The position numbers and the translations under genes are program-made. A stretch of DNA of 64,000 nucleotides, from contig CM040444.1 in NCBI GenBank assembly GCA_022749755.1, positions 11,140,274 through 11,204,273 on the forward strand. Direction: 5' to 3'. Source of the DNA: Azadirachta indica. Its lineage: Eukaryota > Streptophyta > Magnoliopsida > Sapindales > Meliaceae. Below the pieces are notes generated by a model that did no database searches, was not told where the DNA came from, and was given only the letters and a program-made list of their open reading frames with translations. The first letter of the stretch is position 1. Each line of letters begins with the position of its first letter. This document shows, one piece after another, positions 38,034 to 49,170 of the stretch.

Positions 38034-40122
38034 TGTAACATCTTGCATCCGACATACGCTAAAGTAATGCCGAACAAGGATGTTAGGAAAAATTCTGGAA
38101 AAGAATCTGAATTCAAAACCTTACGTCAAGGAACATAATACTCTGATACTAAAATTTTACCAAATACTCCAATTGAAATACAATATCAATCAACTATTTC
38201 CTTACATATCTCAATAATAACAACCAATACCAAGATTTCTATTACTCCAATACTATTTATGCAATTAATACTAAAACTATACAATACAAATACAATTACA
38301 CATGCATAATCACACTATGTGTAATCTCACAAATTTCAAAAGATAACAAAAGCCTCTTCTTGGAGCATACTGAGTCCCTTATTTACCCCAACTCCATCAA
38401 TATTGAAGACCTGAGAAGTAGGAGTTAGTTAATGCCTAATAAATATTTATATATAAAGACAGTTTCTAAAAATATAAACAAATATTCACATAATTTCCTT
38501 TTCACTCTAAACGATAAAATATTCTTAAGATATTCTAAAACAATGTTCATAAAATAATCAGAACACTTTTATCCATTGATCATCAATAAAAGTACTTTTT
38601 GATTCTCGACCATTAATTTAATAAAATAACAAACTAAATATCAAAAATCAACTTCTACAAAAATGACATACACACATATATTCCATTATTGAAAAATTTT
38701 CTATAAGTTCATTTTTTGCGTATTTCTGGAGTATTATTCTCAAGGATTGCAGCCTTAAATACTGCCCAACATACCTTATAAGCATTATTTCAAGGAATCA
38801 TTACCCCAAACACTAGTGCCAACAACAACAACCATGGCTATCTCTTTTTCACTTTTAGTTATTTCAAATCTATTTTTATATTCACAATAACTTTTACAAA
38901 TTTTTGGAGACATAATATTTTCCATTAAATCATCCATTTACATAAATACAACACGTATTTCACACTTTTCTCATTAAAATAATATTTATTAAAAATATTA
39001 TTATTTAATTTGATTTGAAAAATTGTTAATTTATTCATCAAGGAATAATCCACCAATTTTTATAAATATTCAGTTAACCCTTAGATCAAACAAAATTCTA
39101 AATTTCATAAATATTCATTTAACCACTAAAATAAAATATAATATCAATTTTCGTAAAAATTCATTTAATTTTTAAATTAACAAAACACCAAATTTTATAT
39201 ATATCCATTTAATCAATAAATCAAATAAATACCAAATTTAATAACAATCCATTTAATCCTTAAATTAAATAAAATACCAATTTCATAAATATTTATTTAA
39301 TCCGGGAATCAAATAAGTACCAAATTTGATAAAAATTCACCAAAAACTTTAATTACAACAAAAAACCCCACTTTTCAATTTTAAAATCAAAATCAACTAA
39401 ATACACAAAAACACCTACTTGAATATCATATAATAAATTCTACTCATCTATAGACATTTTCCTTGTCTCCAAAACGTTACTAATATCAATGTAACAATAA
39501 TAATAATAATCAAAATTTAATCATATGATGGAACATACTATTCACATAAATAAATATTCTAATCAAATGAAATTTTAAAACTAAATTATACAATATAATT
39601 CCTAAAACTAAAATTTAAATATCAAAGAATCTAACTATTAATGAAAACAATCTCCCTATTTTCTTTATTCTCCTCCTTCTCCTCCTTTCTTTCCTTCTCT
39701 CCAATTTCTCATCCTCCTGCTTCTCTTTTCTTATCTCTTTCCTTTCTTCTCTTCATTTTCTTTTCTTTTTTTTTTCCTTCTTTTCTTCTGCTTTCTCTTC
39801 CTGTCCTTTCCTCCATATTTGCTTCCTTTTTGTCCCCCTCCTTTTTCCTTTCTTTTACTTTTGTCTCCTTTCTTTCCTTCACACGTAAGAAGCAAAAATC
39901 AATATGCTATCAATTAAACCTTTTAACTATTTTTCTTTTTACTTTTCAATTACAATAACAGTCATATTTTTAAATAATTCTATTATTTTGAAAACATAAC
40001 ATATTGATCCTAATCAAATAATTTCCCCAAAATTATATATATATATTCATTTTGTAAATTCTCAAATTTTATATTTTCACATACTACACATTCTCATTAA
40101 TACTAAAATCTAGCATATTACA
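38034..40122 (-). repeat. Left arm of inverted-arm element (LTR-like, - orientation)
   Basis: About 2.1 kb with ends TGTAACATC (outer, 38034) and TATTACA (inner, 40122); read on - it starts TGTAATATGC and ends TGTTACA. It is collinear and inverted relative to 41650-43637 plus 48685-48864. Shared landmarks include TACGCTAAAGTAATGCCGAA near the outer end, a TCC/TTC-rich tract at 39650-39870 and an ATA microsatellite near 39499. A degraded tRNA-Met primer-site motif (AGTATCAGAG on -) lies at 38141-38150, about 110 bp inside the outer end. Confidence 0.8.
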
Positions 40123-40125
40123 ATC

Positions 40126-40549
40126 TAGAGGTGGCAAATGGGCCATGCTAAAACATAGGTCTATGCAGGCTTTTGAGTTTAGGCTGGCACAGCACGTATA
40201 GTAAAATAAATAAGCCTAACTCAATCCATGATATGGTTATTGTGCACGTCATGCCGGCCTCGCCTATTAGAAAGCAGCTGAAGCACAGCCCATAAGCATT
40301 ATAGGCTGAACAATACCTGTAAATAATACTCCTAAATAGTGAATAGTTATACTGTACATAGTGATTAACAAATGATTTTCATTGTTTATAGGCTGAACAG
40401 TAGCCCGTGGGCTTTTTTTAGTACGGCATGACAACTATTCACGACACAACATAGCCCATGGGCATTTTTCTCGACCCAACTTGTGAATAGTATCGTGTCA
40501 TGTTAAACCATGCCGTGCTCAGGTTGACTCATCTATTTTGCCACCTCTA
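40126..40549. mobile_element. hAT-type MITE
   Basis: A 424-bp element with terminal inverted repeats TAGAGGTGGCAAA at both ends. It is flanked by 8-bp target duplications TTACAATC (40118-40125) and TTGCAATC (40550-40557) that differ at one base. It carries no coding sequence and is rich in subterminal GGCTGAACA/GCCCATGGGC-type motifs, consistent with mobilisation by a hAT transposase encoded elsewhere. It landed 4 bp from the inner end of the left arm. Confidence 0.88.
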
Positions 40550-40641
40550 TTGCAATCTCCCCACCTATAAAAAATTTAGCCCTCAAAATTTAATCTATCT
40601 TATTAATCAAAAAAGATAAATTATTATACCTTGCATTTCTC

Positions 40642-41341
40642 TATAGGATTAGGATTCAGTCCTAATCTCCTCCCTCCTTAACTTTTAAGGAGATGTTGAC
40701 ACCTGTTAATATTTAAAATAAAGGTCTTAGATTAAATTTTAATAAAATCTACTTATTTACTATTTTAATCTACTAAAGTTAAAAGTAAATATTATTTTTT
40801 TTATCTCACTACCAAAAGGTATAGTTGACTACCATCATGGACCGCCATTGGCCACTACTAAATGACATTCGATTGAGAAACCGTAAATACTATTGAAATC
40901 CTTGTTGAGTACTCTATGTAATAGCATTATCATTATTTTTATTTGAGCAACCGTTTGTTGTAGAACTGAAGTTAAATATTTAGAACTAAAAAATTTAATT
41001 TCATATTTATGTCAAACCATTGATTAAATGAAAATAATAATAGTACCATTACGTAAGGTACTCAATAAGGATTTTATTACTATTTACAATTTTTCAAATG
41101 GATGTCGTTCACCAACAGTTAATGGTGGCTACTAGTGACCGAGATGACAATCAATGGTAGCTTTTGGTGATTAGATAAAAAATAATAATTTTTACTTTTA
41201 ACTTTAATAAATTATAATAGTAAATGGATAAAATTTATAAAAATTAGACTTAATCTTTTACTTAAATATTGACTTATGTCAATATCTCATTGAGAGTCAA
41301 GGAGAGATGAGATCAAGAAACTATCCTAGTCCTCCTCTATA
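40642..41341. repeat. 700-bp fold-back (palindromic) element
   Basis: A near-complete inverted repeat whose arms (about 40642-40980 and 41010-41341) pair along their length. Left ATATTATTTTTTTTATCTCA pairs with right TTAGATAAAAAATAATAAT, left CACTACTAAATGACATTCGA with right GGATGTCGTTCACCA, and the tips TATAGGATTAGGAT/CCTAGTCCTCCTCTATA match. The loop is near 40990. It has no coding capacity. The target-site duplication is unclear (possibly TA), so the superfamily is not assigned. Confidence 0.75.
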
Positions 41342-41649
41342 ACTCCTTCAAAAATATTTTTAGTATTAACTATCGTACCTTAGATCTCAATGGTTTGAAG
41401 TATTGCTTAACTTACTAATCTCAAAAAGCACTAAGGCATTAATTCTTAACCAATCATCCTTTACAAAAATTTGTAATTATAAAACCATCAAAGATATTGC
41501 TTAGATACTAAAAATTTTGGTAATATCAAAATCATATATATATATTAGTCGATGTTTAGATTCGAATAATAACAAAAGTCTCAGATAATGAATACATGAC
41601 AATCCTTGAATCGAATCCTTAAATATTATGAAATACTTAGCTGGGAGAT
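41342..41649. other. Centre of the inverted-arm element
   Basis: AT-rich sequence without a recognisable gene, between the fold-back repeat and the right arm. It ends in GCTGGGAGAT, a purine-rich tract directly before the arm; the left arm is bordered by the matching GGTGGGGAGAT on -. Both resemble polypurine tracts before a 3' LTR. Confidence 0.5.
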
Positions 41650-43632
41650 TATAATACACCCGCTTCTCGTATTAATTGCAATGCGTATATATGGACACAT
41701 CTTTAATATACTATGTGAAGACATAAAATTTGGGAATTTATAAAATGAATATATATAATTTTAGAGAAATTATTTGATTAGGATGAATAAGTCATGTTTT
41801 CAAAAGAATAGAATTATTCAAAAATATGAAAGTTACTGTGGGAGAAAAGTAAAAGAAAAATAGTTGAAAGGTTTAATTGATATTGGCAAAGTAAATTGAT
41901 TTTTGCTTCTTACGTGTTAAGGAAAGAAAGGAGACACAAATAAAATAACGAAAAAAAAAAAAGGAGCAGGACAAGAAGGAAATACGGAGGAAAGGAAAGG
42001 AAAAAAAAAATGAGAAGGAAAGAAAGAAAAAAAATAAAAAGAAAAAACGAAAGAGATAAGAAGAGAGGAGAAGGATAAGGAATCGGAGAGGAGGAAAAAA
42101 AGAAGGACGAGGAGAATAAGGAAAATAGGGAGATTGTTTTCATTAACGGTTAGATTTTTTTGATATTTAAATTTTATGTTTTAGAAATTATATCTTATAA
42201 TTTAATTTTAAAATTTTTATTTGGTTAGAATATTTATTTGCGTGAATAGTATATTTTATTAGATGATTAATGTATTATTATTATTATTATTATTATTATT
42301 AAATTGATATTAAGAAGTGATTTAGAGAGACGAAAAATCTCTACATAGGAGCAAAATTTATATGCATTTGGCTGATTTTTATTTTAAAATTGAAAAGTGA
42401 GATTTTTGTTACAGTCAAAGTTTTTGGTGAATTTTTATGAAATTCAGTATTTATTTGATTTGAATTAAATAAAAATTTATAAAATTTGGTATTTATTTAA
42501 TTTATGGATTAAATGGATATATATATATTATTAGGAGTGTTGTAAATTTAAAGATTAAATGAATTTTTATAAAAATTGATATTCTATTTGATTTTAGTGG
42601 TTAAATGAATATTTATGAAATTTGAAATTTTGTTTGATTTAAGGGTTAATTGATTTTTATGAAAATTAGTGGATTATTACTTGATGAATAAATTAATAAT
42701 TTTTCAAATCAAATTAAATAATCATATTTTTAAGAAATATTATTTTAATGAGAAAAGTATGAGATACGTGTTATATTTATGTAAATGGATGATTTGATGA
42801 AAAATGTTATGTTTCCGAAAATTTGTAAAAGTTATTTTGAACATAAACATGAATTTAAAATAATTGAAAAATGAAAAAGAGATGGTTATGGTTATTGTTG
42901 TTGACATTGGTGTTTGACGCAATGGTACCTTAAATAATACCCATAAAATATGTTGGTGTGACAACCCTTAAGAATAATGCTTTTAAAGTCCGTTTTGTAA
43001 GAGCGACGATCCTTGAAAATAATACCCTTAAAGTAGTTGGCCAACTTTTGGGACTAAAATTCTTGAAAATAATGCTTCATAAATACGTAAGAAATGAATT
43101 AATGAAAATTATTTTTGATGATGGAATAAATGTGTTTATGTTATTTTTGTGAAAGTTGATTTTTGAGATGTAGTTTGATATTTTATCAAAATTTATGATT
43201 GAGAATCAACAAGCATTTTTGTTGATGATAAATGAATAAAACTGTTTGGATTATTTTATAAACATTGTTTTGCAATATCTTCAGAATATTTTGTCGTCGA
43301 AAATAATAAGAAATTTTACGTGAATATTTGTTCATATTCCTAGAAGCTACCTTTATATGTACATATCTACTAAACATTAGTTTACCCCTACTTTTCATAT
43401 CCTTGGTATTGATAGAGTTGAGATAAATAAGGAACCAATTGTGCTCCAAGAAAAGGCTTTTGCTATTTTTTGAAATTTATGAGATTACACATGCACATAT
43501 AGTTGTATGATTATGTATGTGTAATTATACTTGTACTGTATAATTTTAATATGATTGCATAAATAGTATTGGAGTAATAGAAATATTGGTATTAGTTGTA
43601 TTTATTGAGATATGTAAAGAAACAGTTGATTG
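41650..43632 (+). repeat. Right arm of inverted-arm element, part 1
   Basis: Starts TATAATACACCC and is the inverted counterpart of the left arm, with a purine-rich tract at 41900-42135 opposite the pyrimidine tract of the left arm and an ATT microsatellite near 42275-42300. The arm is interrupted after 43637 by a full-length copia element and continues at 48685. Confidence 0.8.
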
Positions 43633-43637
43633 ATATT

Positions 43638-43891
43638 TAATGAAACTATGATAATTTTCTGTTATATTATTGATTCATACAACCAAAGATATAGATACAA
43701 GTAAGCTGCTCTAAAAAGATAACACTTACTTTCTACCTTACAACTGTCTATTAAGTAAGTCAATCATAAAATAGTAAAATTTTCCCTAATTTTAGCCTAA
43801 TTGAGGGTGGTGCATGATAAATTTTTTCTAGCTATACAAAATGTGAAATATGGCAGAATTTTCCAATTTGTATAGATGGTTTTGACCAATA
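43638..43891 (-). repeat. 3' LTR of copia R1
   Basis: 254 bp; on - it starts TATTGGTCAAAACC and ends TTTCATTA. It is preceded on - by the polypurine tract at 43892-43904 and followed by the ATATT duplication. Confidence 0.9.
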
Positions 43892-43894
43892 CTC

Positions 43895-45480
43895 CTCCTT
43901 AAGCTAGTTCGTAAATATCTACCATTCCCAACTTACTAAGTATTTCCTGAAAATGAAGTCTAGATAATCCTTTGATTGAAATATCAGCTAACTGGTTTTT
44001 TGTAGACACAAATGATGTGCACATCAGTCCAATTTCTATCTTTTCTTTGATGAAATGTTGGTCAACTTTAACATGCTTTGTCCTATCATGCTGGACCAAA
44101 TTATGAACTATACTTATAGCAGCTTTATTGTCACAATATAGTTTCATAGGATTATCATTCTCCATTTTTAGCTCTTTTAAGAATAATTTTAACCATAATA
44201 GCTCACAAATTCCTAAGGCGATGGATCTGAATTCAGCTTCAATATTAGATCTTGCAACTATTGGTTACTTTTACTTCTCCACGTTACTAGATTACCTCCA
44301 ATAAATATACAATAACTCGAAGTCGACCTCTTATCAATGATTAAACTTGCCCCCAATTAGCATCTGTATAAAGCTTTTACTTCTATGTTGCTACTTCTTG
44401 AAAATAACAATCCTTTTGCAAGTGTTCTTTTGAGATGCCTTAGAATTTTAGTCATTACATTCATATGTTCTTTACTTAGGGCGTGCATAAATTGGCTAAC
44501 AACCCTTATAGCAAAGCAATATCTGATCTTGTATGAGATAAGTATATTAACTTATCCACTAATCTATGATATCTCTATTTGTTTACCGATGTACTTGTTG
44601 TCAAGGCTCCAATCTTGTGATTAACTTCAATTGGAGTATTTGTTGGTTTGCATCTAAGCACTCATGTTTCTTTAAGCAAATCCAAAGTATACTTCCTTTG
44701 AGACAAAAAAATCCCTCCTTTTAATCTGGCTACCTCAGCACCTAGAAAATATTTTAGATTCTCTATATATTTAATGTCAAATTCTTTAATAAAGCAATAC
44801 TTCAAGTTTTGTATTTCAATCAAATCATTCTCGATCACAATCATATCATCAACATACACAATTAGTACAGTGATTTTACCTCCCTTTGTATGTTCGTATA
44901 GCAAAGTGTGATTAACTTGACTTTGTAAGTATCTTTTGCTATAAAATAACTTGGTAAACTTTTCAAACCAAGCTCATAGTGATTGTTTTAACTCGTAGAG
45001 TGACTTTCTTAACTTGTAAACCTTTTTATTCTCAAAACTTTCTTTGAAATCTAGTGGCAATTCCACTTACACCTCTTCCTCTAGATCTCTATAAAGGAAA
45101 GCATTCTTGACATCCAATTGATATAGTGGCCAGTCTTAGTTGGTAGCAAGTAGGAACAAAACTCGAACTGTATTCATTTTTGCAACTGGTGCAAAGGTTT
45201 CTTGGTAATCGATTCCATACATTTGCGTGAATCTTTTTACGACCAGCCTAGCTTTGTGTTAGTTGATTGTTCCATCAGCCTTGAACTTCACAGTAAACAC
45301 CCATTTACACCCTACAACCTTTTCTCTATGGGAAAAATATACCAAGTCCAATGTCTTGTTTTTGTATAACGCCCTCATTTCTTCTTGGACATGTTCTCTC
45401 CATTTTTTACTTCTCAAGGCTTCTTATATTGTATTAGGAACATTCACACTAGAGAGATTAGCTATGAAGACTTTAAAATT
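43895..45480 (-). pseudogene. Copia R1 reverse transcriptase and RNase H (broken)
   Basis: Reverse transcriptase on -: KADGT and YKARLVVK-like blocks at 45190-45300, then VEVELPLDFKE-type sequence near 45050, and the catalytic YVDD box inside ITVLIVYVDDMIVIENDL (about 44820-44880). KYFLGAEVARLKGGIFLSQR follows. RNase H (43899-44165) keeps MKLYCDNKAAISI and KHVKVDQHFIKEKI, with the DNK and HVxVDxHFI signatures. It ends LSKLGMVDIYELA just before the polypurine tract. Stops and frameshifts separate the blocks. The enzyme would convert the element RNA to DNA in the virus-like particle. Confidence 0.9.
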
Positions 45481-47330
45481 AGGATTAAGTCGATAATAGG
45501 AGACAAATTTAGCAGTATGATGTTGAATACAAGACCTGACATTTTTTCTATGAGCAATAGGAATATCTAAATTAGATAAAAATTCATGAATAAGGTTAGA
45601 ATTTCGGGATGCATTTGATTCAGTTATGTTTTTCAAGGTTACCTTGTGCGGTTCAAAGGATTGGCATTGTACAATAGGATTTTCACCTTCTTTATTTCTT
45701 TCTAAAATTCACTTTGAGCTATAGTTTTTTTGGTTTAGTTTCCTTATCTTTCCTTTTTACTTGTACCTCTTCATTTAAGTTTTTAAAAACTGATTTAGGA
45801 TTATCTTCAGCACCTGAGGCAAAAGTATTTGCTACTAGAATAGTAGGATTATAATCAACTGAAATATTAGGTAAAAAACTGGTGGAATTCTCAGAAACAT
45901 TGACTAGTAGGCATTCCCAAAACCAATCTTCCTTCTTATCACTCTTCCTCCGAAGAGAAGGTTTGTGAAAAAAAAGATTTATTTTCAAAAAATGTGACAT
46001 TCAAAGTTACAAAATATTTTCGAGATTCGGGATGAAAACACTTGTAACCTTTTTGAGTTAATGAATAACCAACAAAAACACAATTAATAGCTTTGGGATC
46101 TAGTTTGCTTTGATATGACTATGATCATAGACAAAAGCAATGCAATCAAAAACTTAAGTGTGAGTAATGAAAACATATAACTAAAAGAAGGAAAGATTTT
46201 TTTGAGTACATTTATGGGTGTTTCATAAGCAAGGGAACGGGATGGCATTCTATTAATGAGATAAAATGCTGCTAGAATAGCCTTAACCCAATACTGTTTA
46301 AGTACCTCCATTTGAAGCATTATAGCTCTAGTGACTTCAAAAAGATGTCTATTCTTTCTTATAGCTACCTCATTTTGTTGGGGTGTTTCAACACAAGATG
46401 ATTGGTGAATAATTCCATTTTCATCAATGTATTTTCCCAAAAGTTCTAAAAAATATTTCTTTTCATTATCAGTCCTCAAAATTTTTATTTTATTTTTGAA
46501 GTGATTTTGGATAGTTTTGTGGAAATTTTGAAAAATAGTGGCTGCTTCAAAATTTTTCTTTAAAAAATATGTCTAACATGGATGGTTATGATCATCTGTA
46601 AGTGTAATAAACCACTTAACTCCTGATAAACTAGTTATATGAGAAGGACCCAACACATCACTATGCATAAGAGAGAAAGGATTAGATGTAGTATAGGTAC
46701 GACTAGGAAAATGAGATTGATGGTGTTTGGATAGTTCATACACTTCATATTGAAATTCATTGACATTTTTATTTTGAATAAATTAGGAAACAAGTGTTTT
46801 AAGTATGCAAAATTTGGATGACCTAATTTAGAATGCCACAATATGATTTCATTCCTTTGGAAAGTATAACTTTTACATTGTAATGCCTTTGAAGTCTTTT
46901 CTGCCTCTTCTTCTAAAATAAATAAGTCATCCATCTCTGTAACACTGTCAATCCTCTTTCCCGTACATATTTCCTAAAATACACAGCGATTTAGAGAGAA
47001 TTTACCAACACAATTTAGGTTATGAGTAAGTTTACTGAAAGAGATTAAGTTACAAGATATATTAGGAAGATGTAGGAGAAAAATTTAGGGTGATATCTTT
47101 GGAAATAACAATGGAAACCTTTTCAGCAACTAAAGAAAGAGATTTATCTGATATCTTGACCTTTTGATGGCCAGAACATGGAACATAAGTGGAAAAAAAA
47201 TTTGACAAATATGTCATGTAATCGGAGGCTCCTGAATCCATGATCCATAGAGTAATTTTTTTTGTGTGTAGGGTAGAAAGAAAGTTACCTACTTGGGCTA
47301 CATTTCCAATAAATGTAGAAGCTTAAAAAT
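45480..47330 (-). pseudogene. Copia R1 protease, integrase and linker (broken)
   Basis: On -, the protease region near 47240 keeps the active site WIMDSGASDYMT and KVKISDKSLSL. GAG-pre-integrase at 46790-46870 reads ILWHSKLGHPNFAYLKHLFP. The integrase core holds LTDDHNHPC (first Asp, about 46590), ILRTDNEKKYFLELLGKYID (second Asp) and SCVETPQQNEVAIRKNRHL, where the usual GVAERKN has become EVAIRKN. The tail reads YWVKAILAAFYLINRMPSR. The linker at 45720-46000 contains WECLLVNVSENSTSFLPNIS. The longest uninterrupted piece is 131 codons (46084-46479). Confidence 0.9.
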
Positions 47331-47399
47331 GTTGGTTCATGAAATTTTAAAGAGATACTCTAGTTGTTCCTTGTTGAAAATTAAAGACTCAGAAGTTTT

Positions 47400-48335
47400 T
47401 GCCTGTTCAATACTTTAAGACTTATGTTGTTCAACAGGTTGAAATCCTTTGCTAGTATTATTGGTTGGCCTATTTTCTTTTCCAAACCCTTGAGACTTCC
47501 TATAGAGCTTCCGACATGTGTTCCTTATGTTACGTGATCTATTACAATAATCACACCATAATTTATCCTTGTCATCATTCTTCTTTACAGAATTTCATTG
47601 ACTAGTGATAATTTCTAATCTTATTTCTGATCCTTCTTTTCCTATTTTTTCTTTGGTCATTATAACCATCAACTTGCTTTCTTCCCTTCTTATTGTAACA
47701 TAAGTCTCCCTCATGGTTAGAAGAAGATTTGTCTCCAAAAGTCTCCTCCTAACTTGATCCAATTCTGCATTTAAACTAGATAGGAATTTAAATACTCTTT
47801 CCTTTTCAAGAATCATCTTATACAATATATTATTTTCAACACAATTCCATTAAAATCTTGGTAGAGATCCATTTCTTGCCAAAGTCAATTTACAGCGTTA
47901 AAGTATACTGTCACTATCTAGTTTCCTTACTTGATATCTTGACCCTTGTGTTTCAAATCATATAACATATAAACAGTGTTCAAATCTGAAAATGCAACAT
48001 TAGCTGCATCCTATATTTCCTTCGCAGTAAGAAAAAAAAATGTATTCTTAGCTAATGTCATGTTCCATGTAATTAACTAACTATGATATCACCATTGAAT
48101 TTCCAACATCTTAGACAGTATATCCAAAATTAACAAGGTTTGGTGCCATCTTCGAGCCATCCAAATAGGCGATCTTTCCTCAACCTTTAATAAAGAAGAA
48201 CTTCACAAATTATGCTCAATGTAAGAAATTTTTCCCATTGAACTTGTCAATTGTAATCTCGATAGTTGAACTTTTCATGGAACTAGTATTTTGTCCCAAA
48301 AAGATTTTCTTCTTCTCAAATGTAACTTTAGCCAT
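47400..48335 (-). pseudogene. Copia R1 gag (broken)
   Basis: Gag begins at the ATG whose first base is 48335 on - (MAKVTFEKKKIFLGQNTSS), 76 bp after the primer site. The middle is cut by stops. An intact piece of 76 codons at 47595-47825 reads KERVFKFLSSLNAELDQVRR and LLETNLLLTMRETYVTIRRE, the usual end of the copia gag capsid domain. A zinc knuckle is recognisable near 47530 as WCDYCNRSRNIRNTC, with the expected His missing. Confidence 0.85.
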
Positions 48336-48424
48336 TTTTCTTCTTGATTTACCAACAATGAAGGCTAATTAATTGAGAAAAAATAACCTAGATGCTTGAA
48401 CACTAAAGGTTGGCTCTGATACCA

Positions 48425-48679
48425 TAATGAAACTATGATAATTTTATGTTATATTATTAATTCATATAACCAAAGTTATATATACAAGTAAGTTATTCTA
48501 TAACGACAACACCTACTTTCTACCTTACAACTGCCTATTAAGTAAGTCAATCATAAAACAATAAATTTTTTCTTAATTTTAGCCTAATTAAGAGGTAATG
48601 CATGACAAATTTTTTCTAGCTAAACAAAATGTGAAGTATAGCAAAATTTTCTAATTTGTACAGCTGGTTTTGACCAATA
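48425..48679 (-). repeat. 5' LTR of copia R1
   Basis: 255 bp; on - it starts TATTGGTCAAAACC and ends TTTCATTA, and is immediately followed by the primer-binding site at 48412-48424. The left flank on + after 48679 is the ATATT duplication. Confidence 0.9.
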
Positions 48680-48684
48680 ATATT

Positions 48685-48864
48685 AAATTTCAATTGAAAG
48701 TATTTAGTAAGTTTAGGATTTAAAGGTTTTAAAAGATATGATAGATGGTATCAGAGCATTACATTTTTTGAGGTAAGGTTTTGAATTTAATTACTTTTGA
48801 AGAATTTTTCCTAACATCTAGTTCGGCATTACTTTAGCGTATGCCAGACTAGAAGAATGTTACA
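48685..48864 (+). repeat. Right arm of inverted-arm element, part 2
   Basis: The outer 180 bp of the right arm, continuing from 43637 after the copia R1 insertion. It contains a perfect primer-site motif TGGTATCAGAGC at 48746-48757 and ends AATGTTACA at 48864. ATATT (48865-48869) is the partner of TTATT (38029-38033), with one mismatch. Confidence 0.8.
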
Positions 48865-49170
48865 ATATTCCTTCTAAAATACACTTTGAGCTCCGATTTT
48901 TCGTTCAATTTCCTTATCTTTCCCTTGTTCCTTCTTATCTAAGTTTTTAGAGGTTGATTTTGGAATACTTTTAAAGCTTGAAGCAAAAAATATCTTCTAC
49001 TGCAATAAGGGATTATAATCACATGAAACAAGTGAAGGAATAGTGCAATTTTCTTGACTTAAAGTAGGTTTATAATCTTTTGAAATATTAGATAAAAAAC
49101 TGATGAAATTTTTAGGAACATTGACCAGTAGGCATTCCCAAAACTTTCTTTGAGAACTTTGCTTCGATTG
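48865..49170 (-). pseudogene. Inverted copia fragment X, integrase-linker part
   Basis: On -, it encodes QSSQRKFWECLLVNVPKNFI and FLSNISKDYKPTLSQENC, the copia linker after integrase. It joins in register with the fragment at 37543-38033 once the inverted-arm element is removed. Near 49170 the coding strand flips back to + and reverse transcriptase of element B resumes at KMNTIQVLLS. Confidence 0.8.

Larger units (their letters stand above)
43638..48679 (-). mobile_element. Full-length copia element R1
   Basis: A structurally complete 5.0-kb Ty1/copia element on -, inserted in the right arm. The 5-bp duplications are ATATT at 43633-43637 and ATATT at 48680-48684. The LTRs are 43638-43891 and 48425-48679. 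The primer site TGGTATCAGAGCC (rev. comp. of 48412-48424) abuts the 5' LTR, and a polypurine tract CTTAAGGAGGAG abuts the 3' LTR. All domains are present in order: gag with zinc knuckle, protease, integrase, linker, reverse transcriptase, RNase H. All are interrupted by stops. The LTRs show about 30 differences over 254 bp by eye, so the element is old. Confidence 0.93.

Noticed and set aside
39641..39958. 105-codon frame rich in Ser/Phe/Leu on +
   Set aside because: It lies in a TTC/TCC-rich low-complexity tract of the left inverted arm; the same tract recurs inverted at 41910-42143. Not a gene.
38034..40122. Left arm as an ordinary solo LTR
   Set aside because: The bases flanking this arm (TTATT versus ATCTC) do not form a target duplication, whereas the outer flanks of the two arms together do (TTATT/ATATT).
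43186..43449. 87-codon minus-strand frame inside the right inverted arm
   Set aside because: The arm is non-coding repeat sequence; the frame is not shared as an open frame with the left arm.
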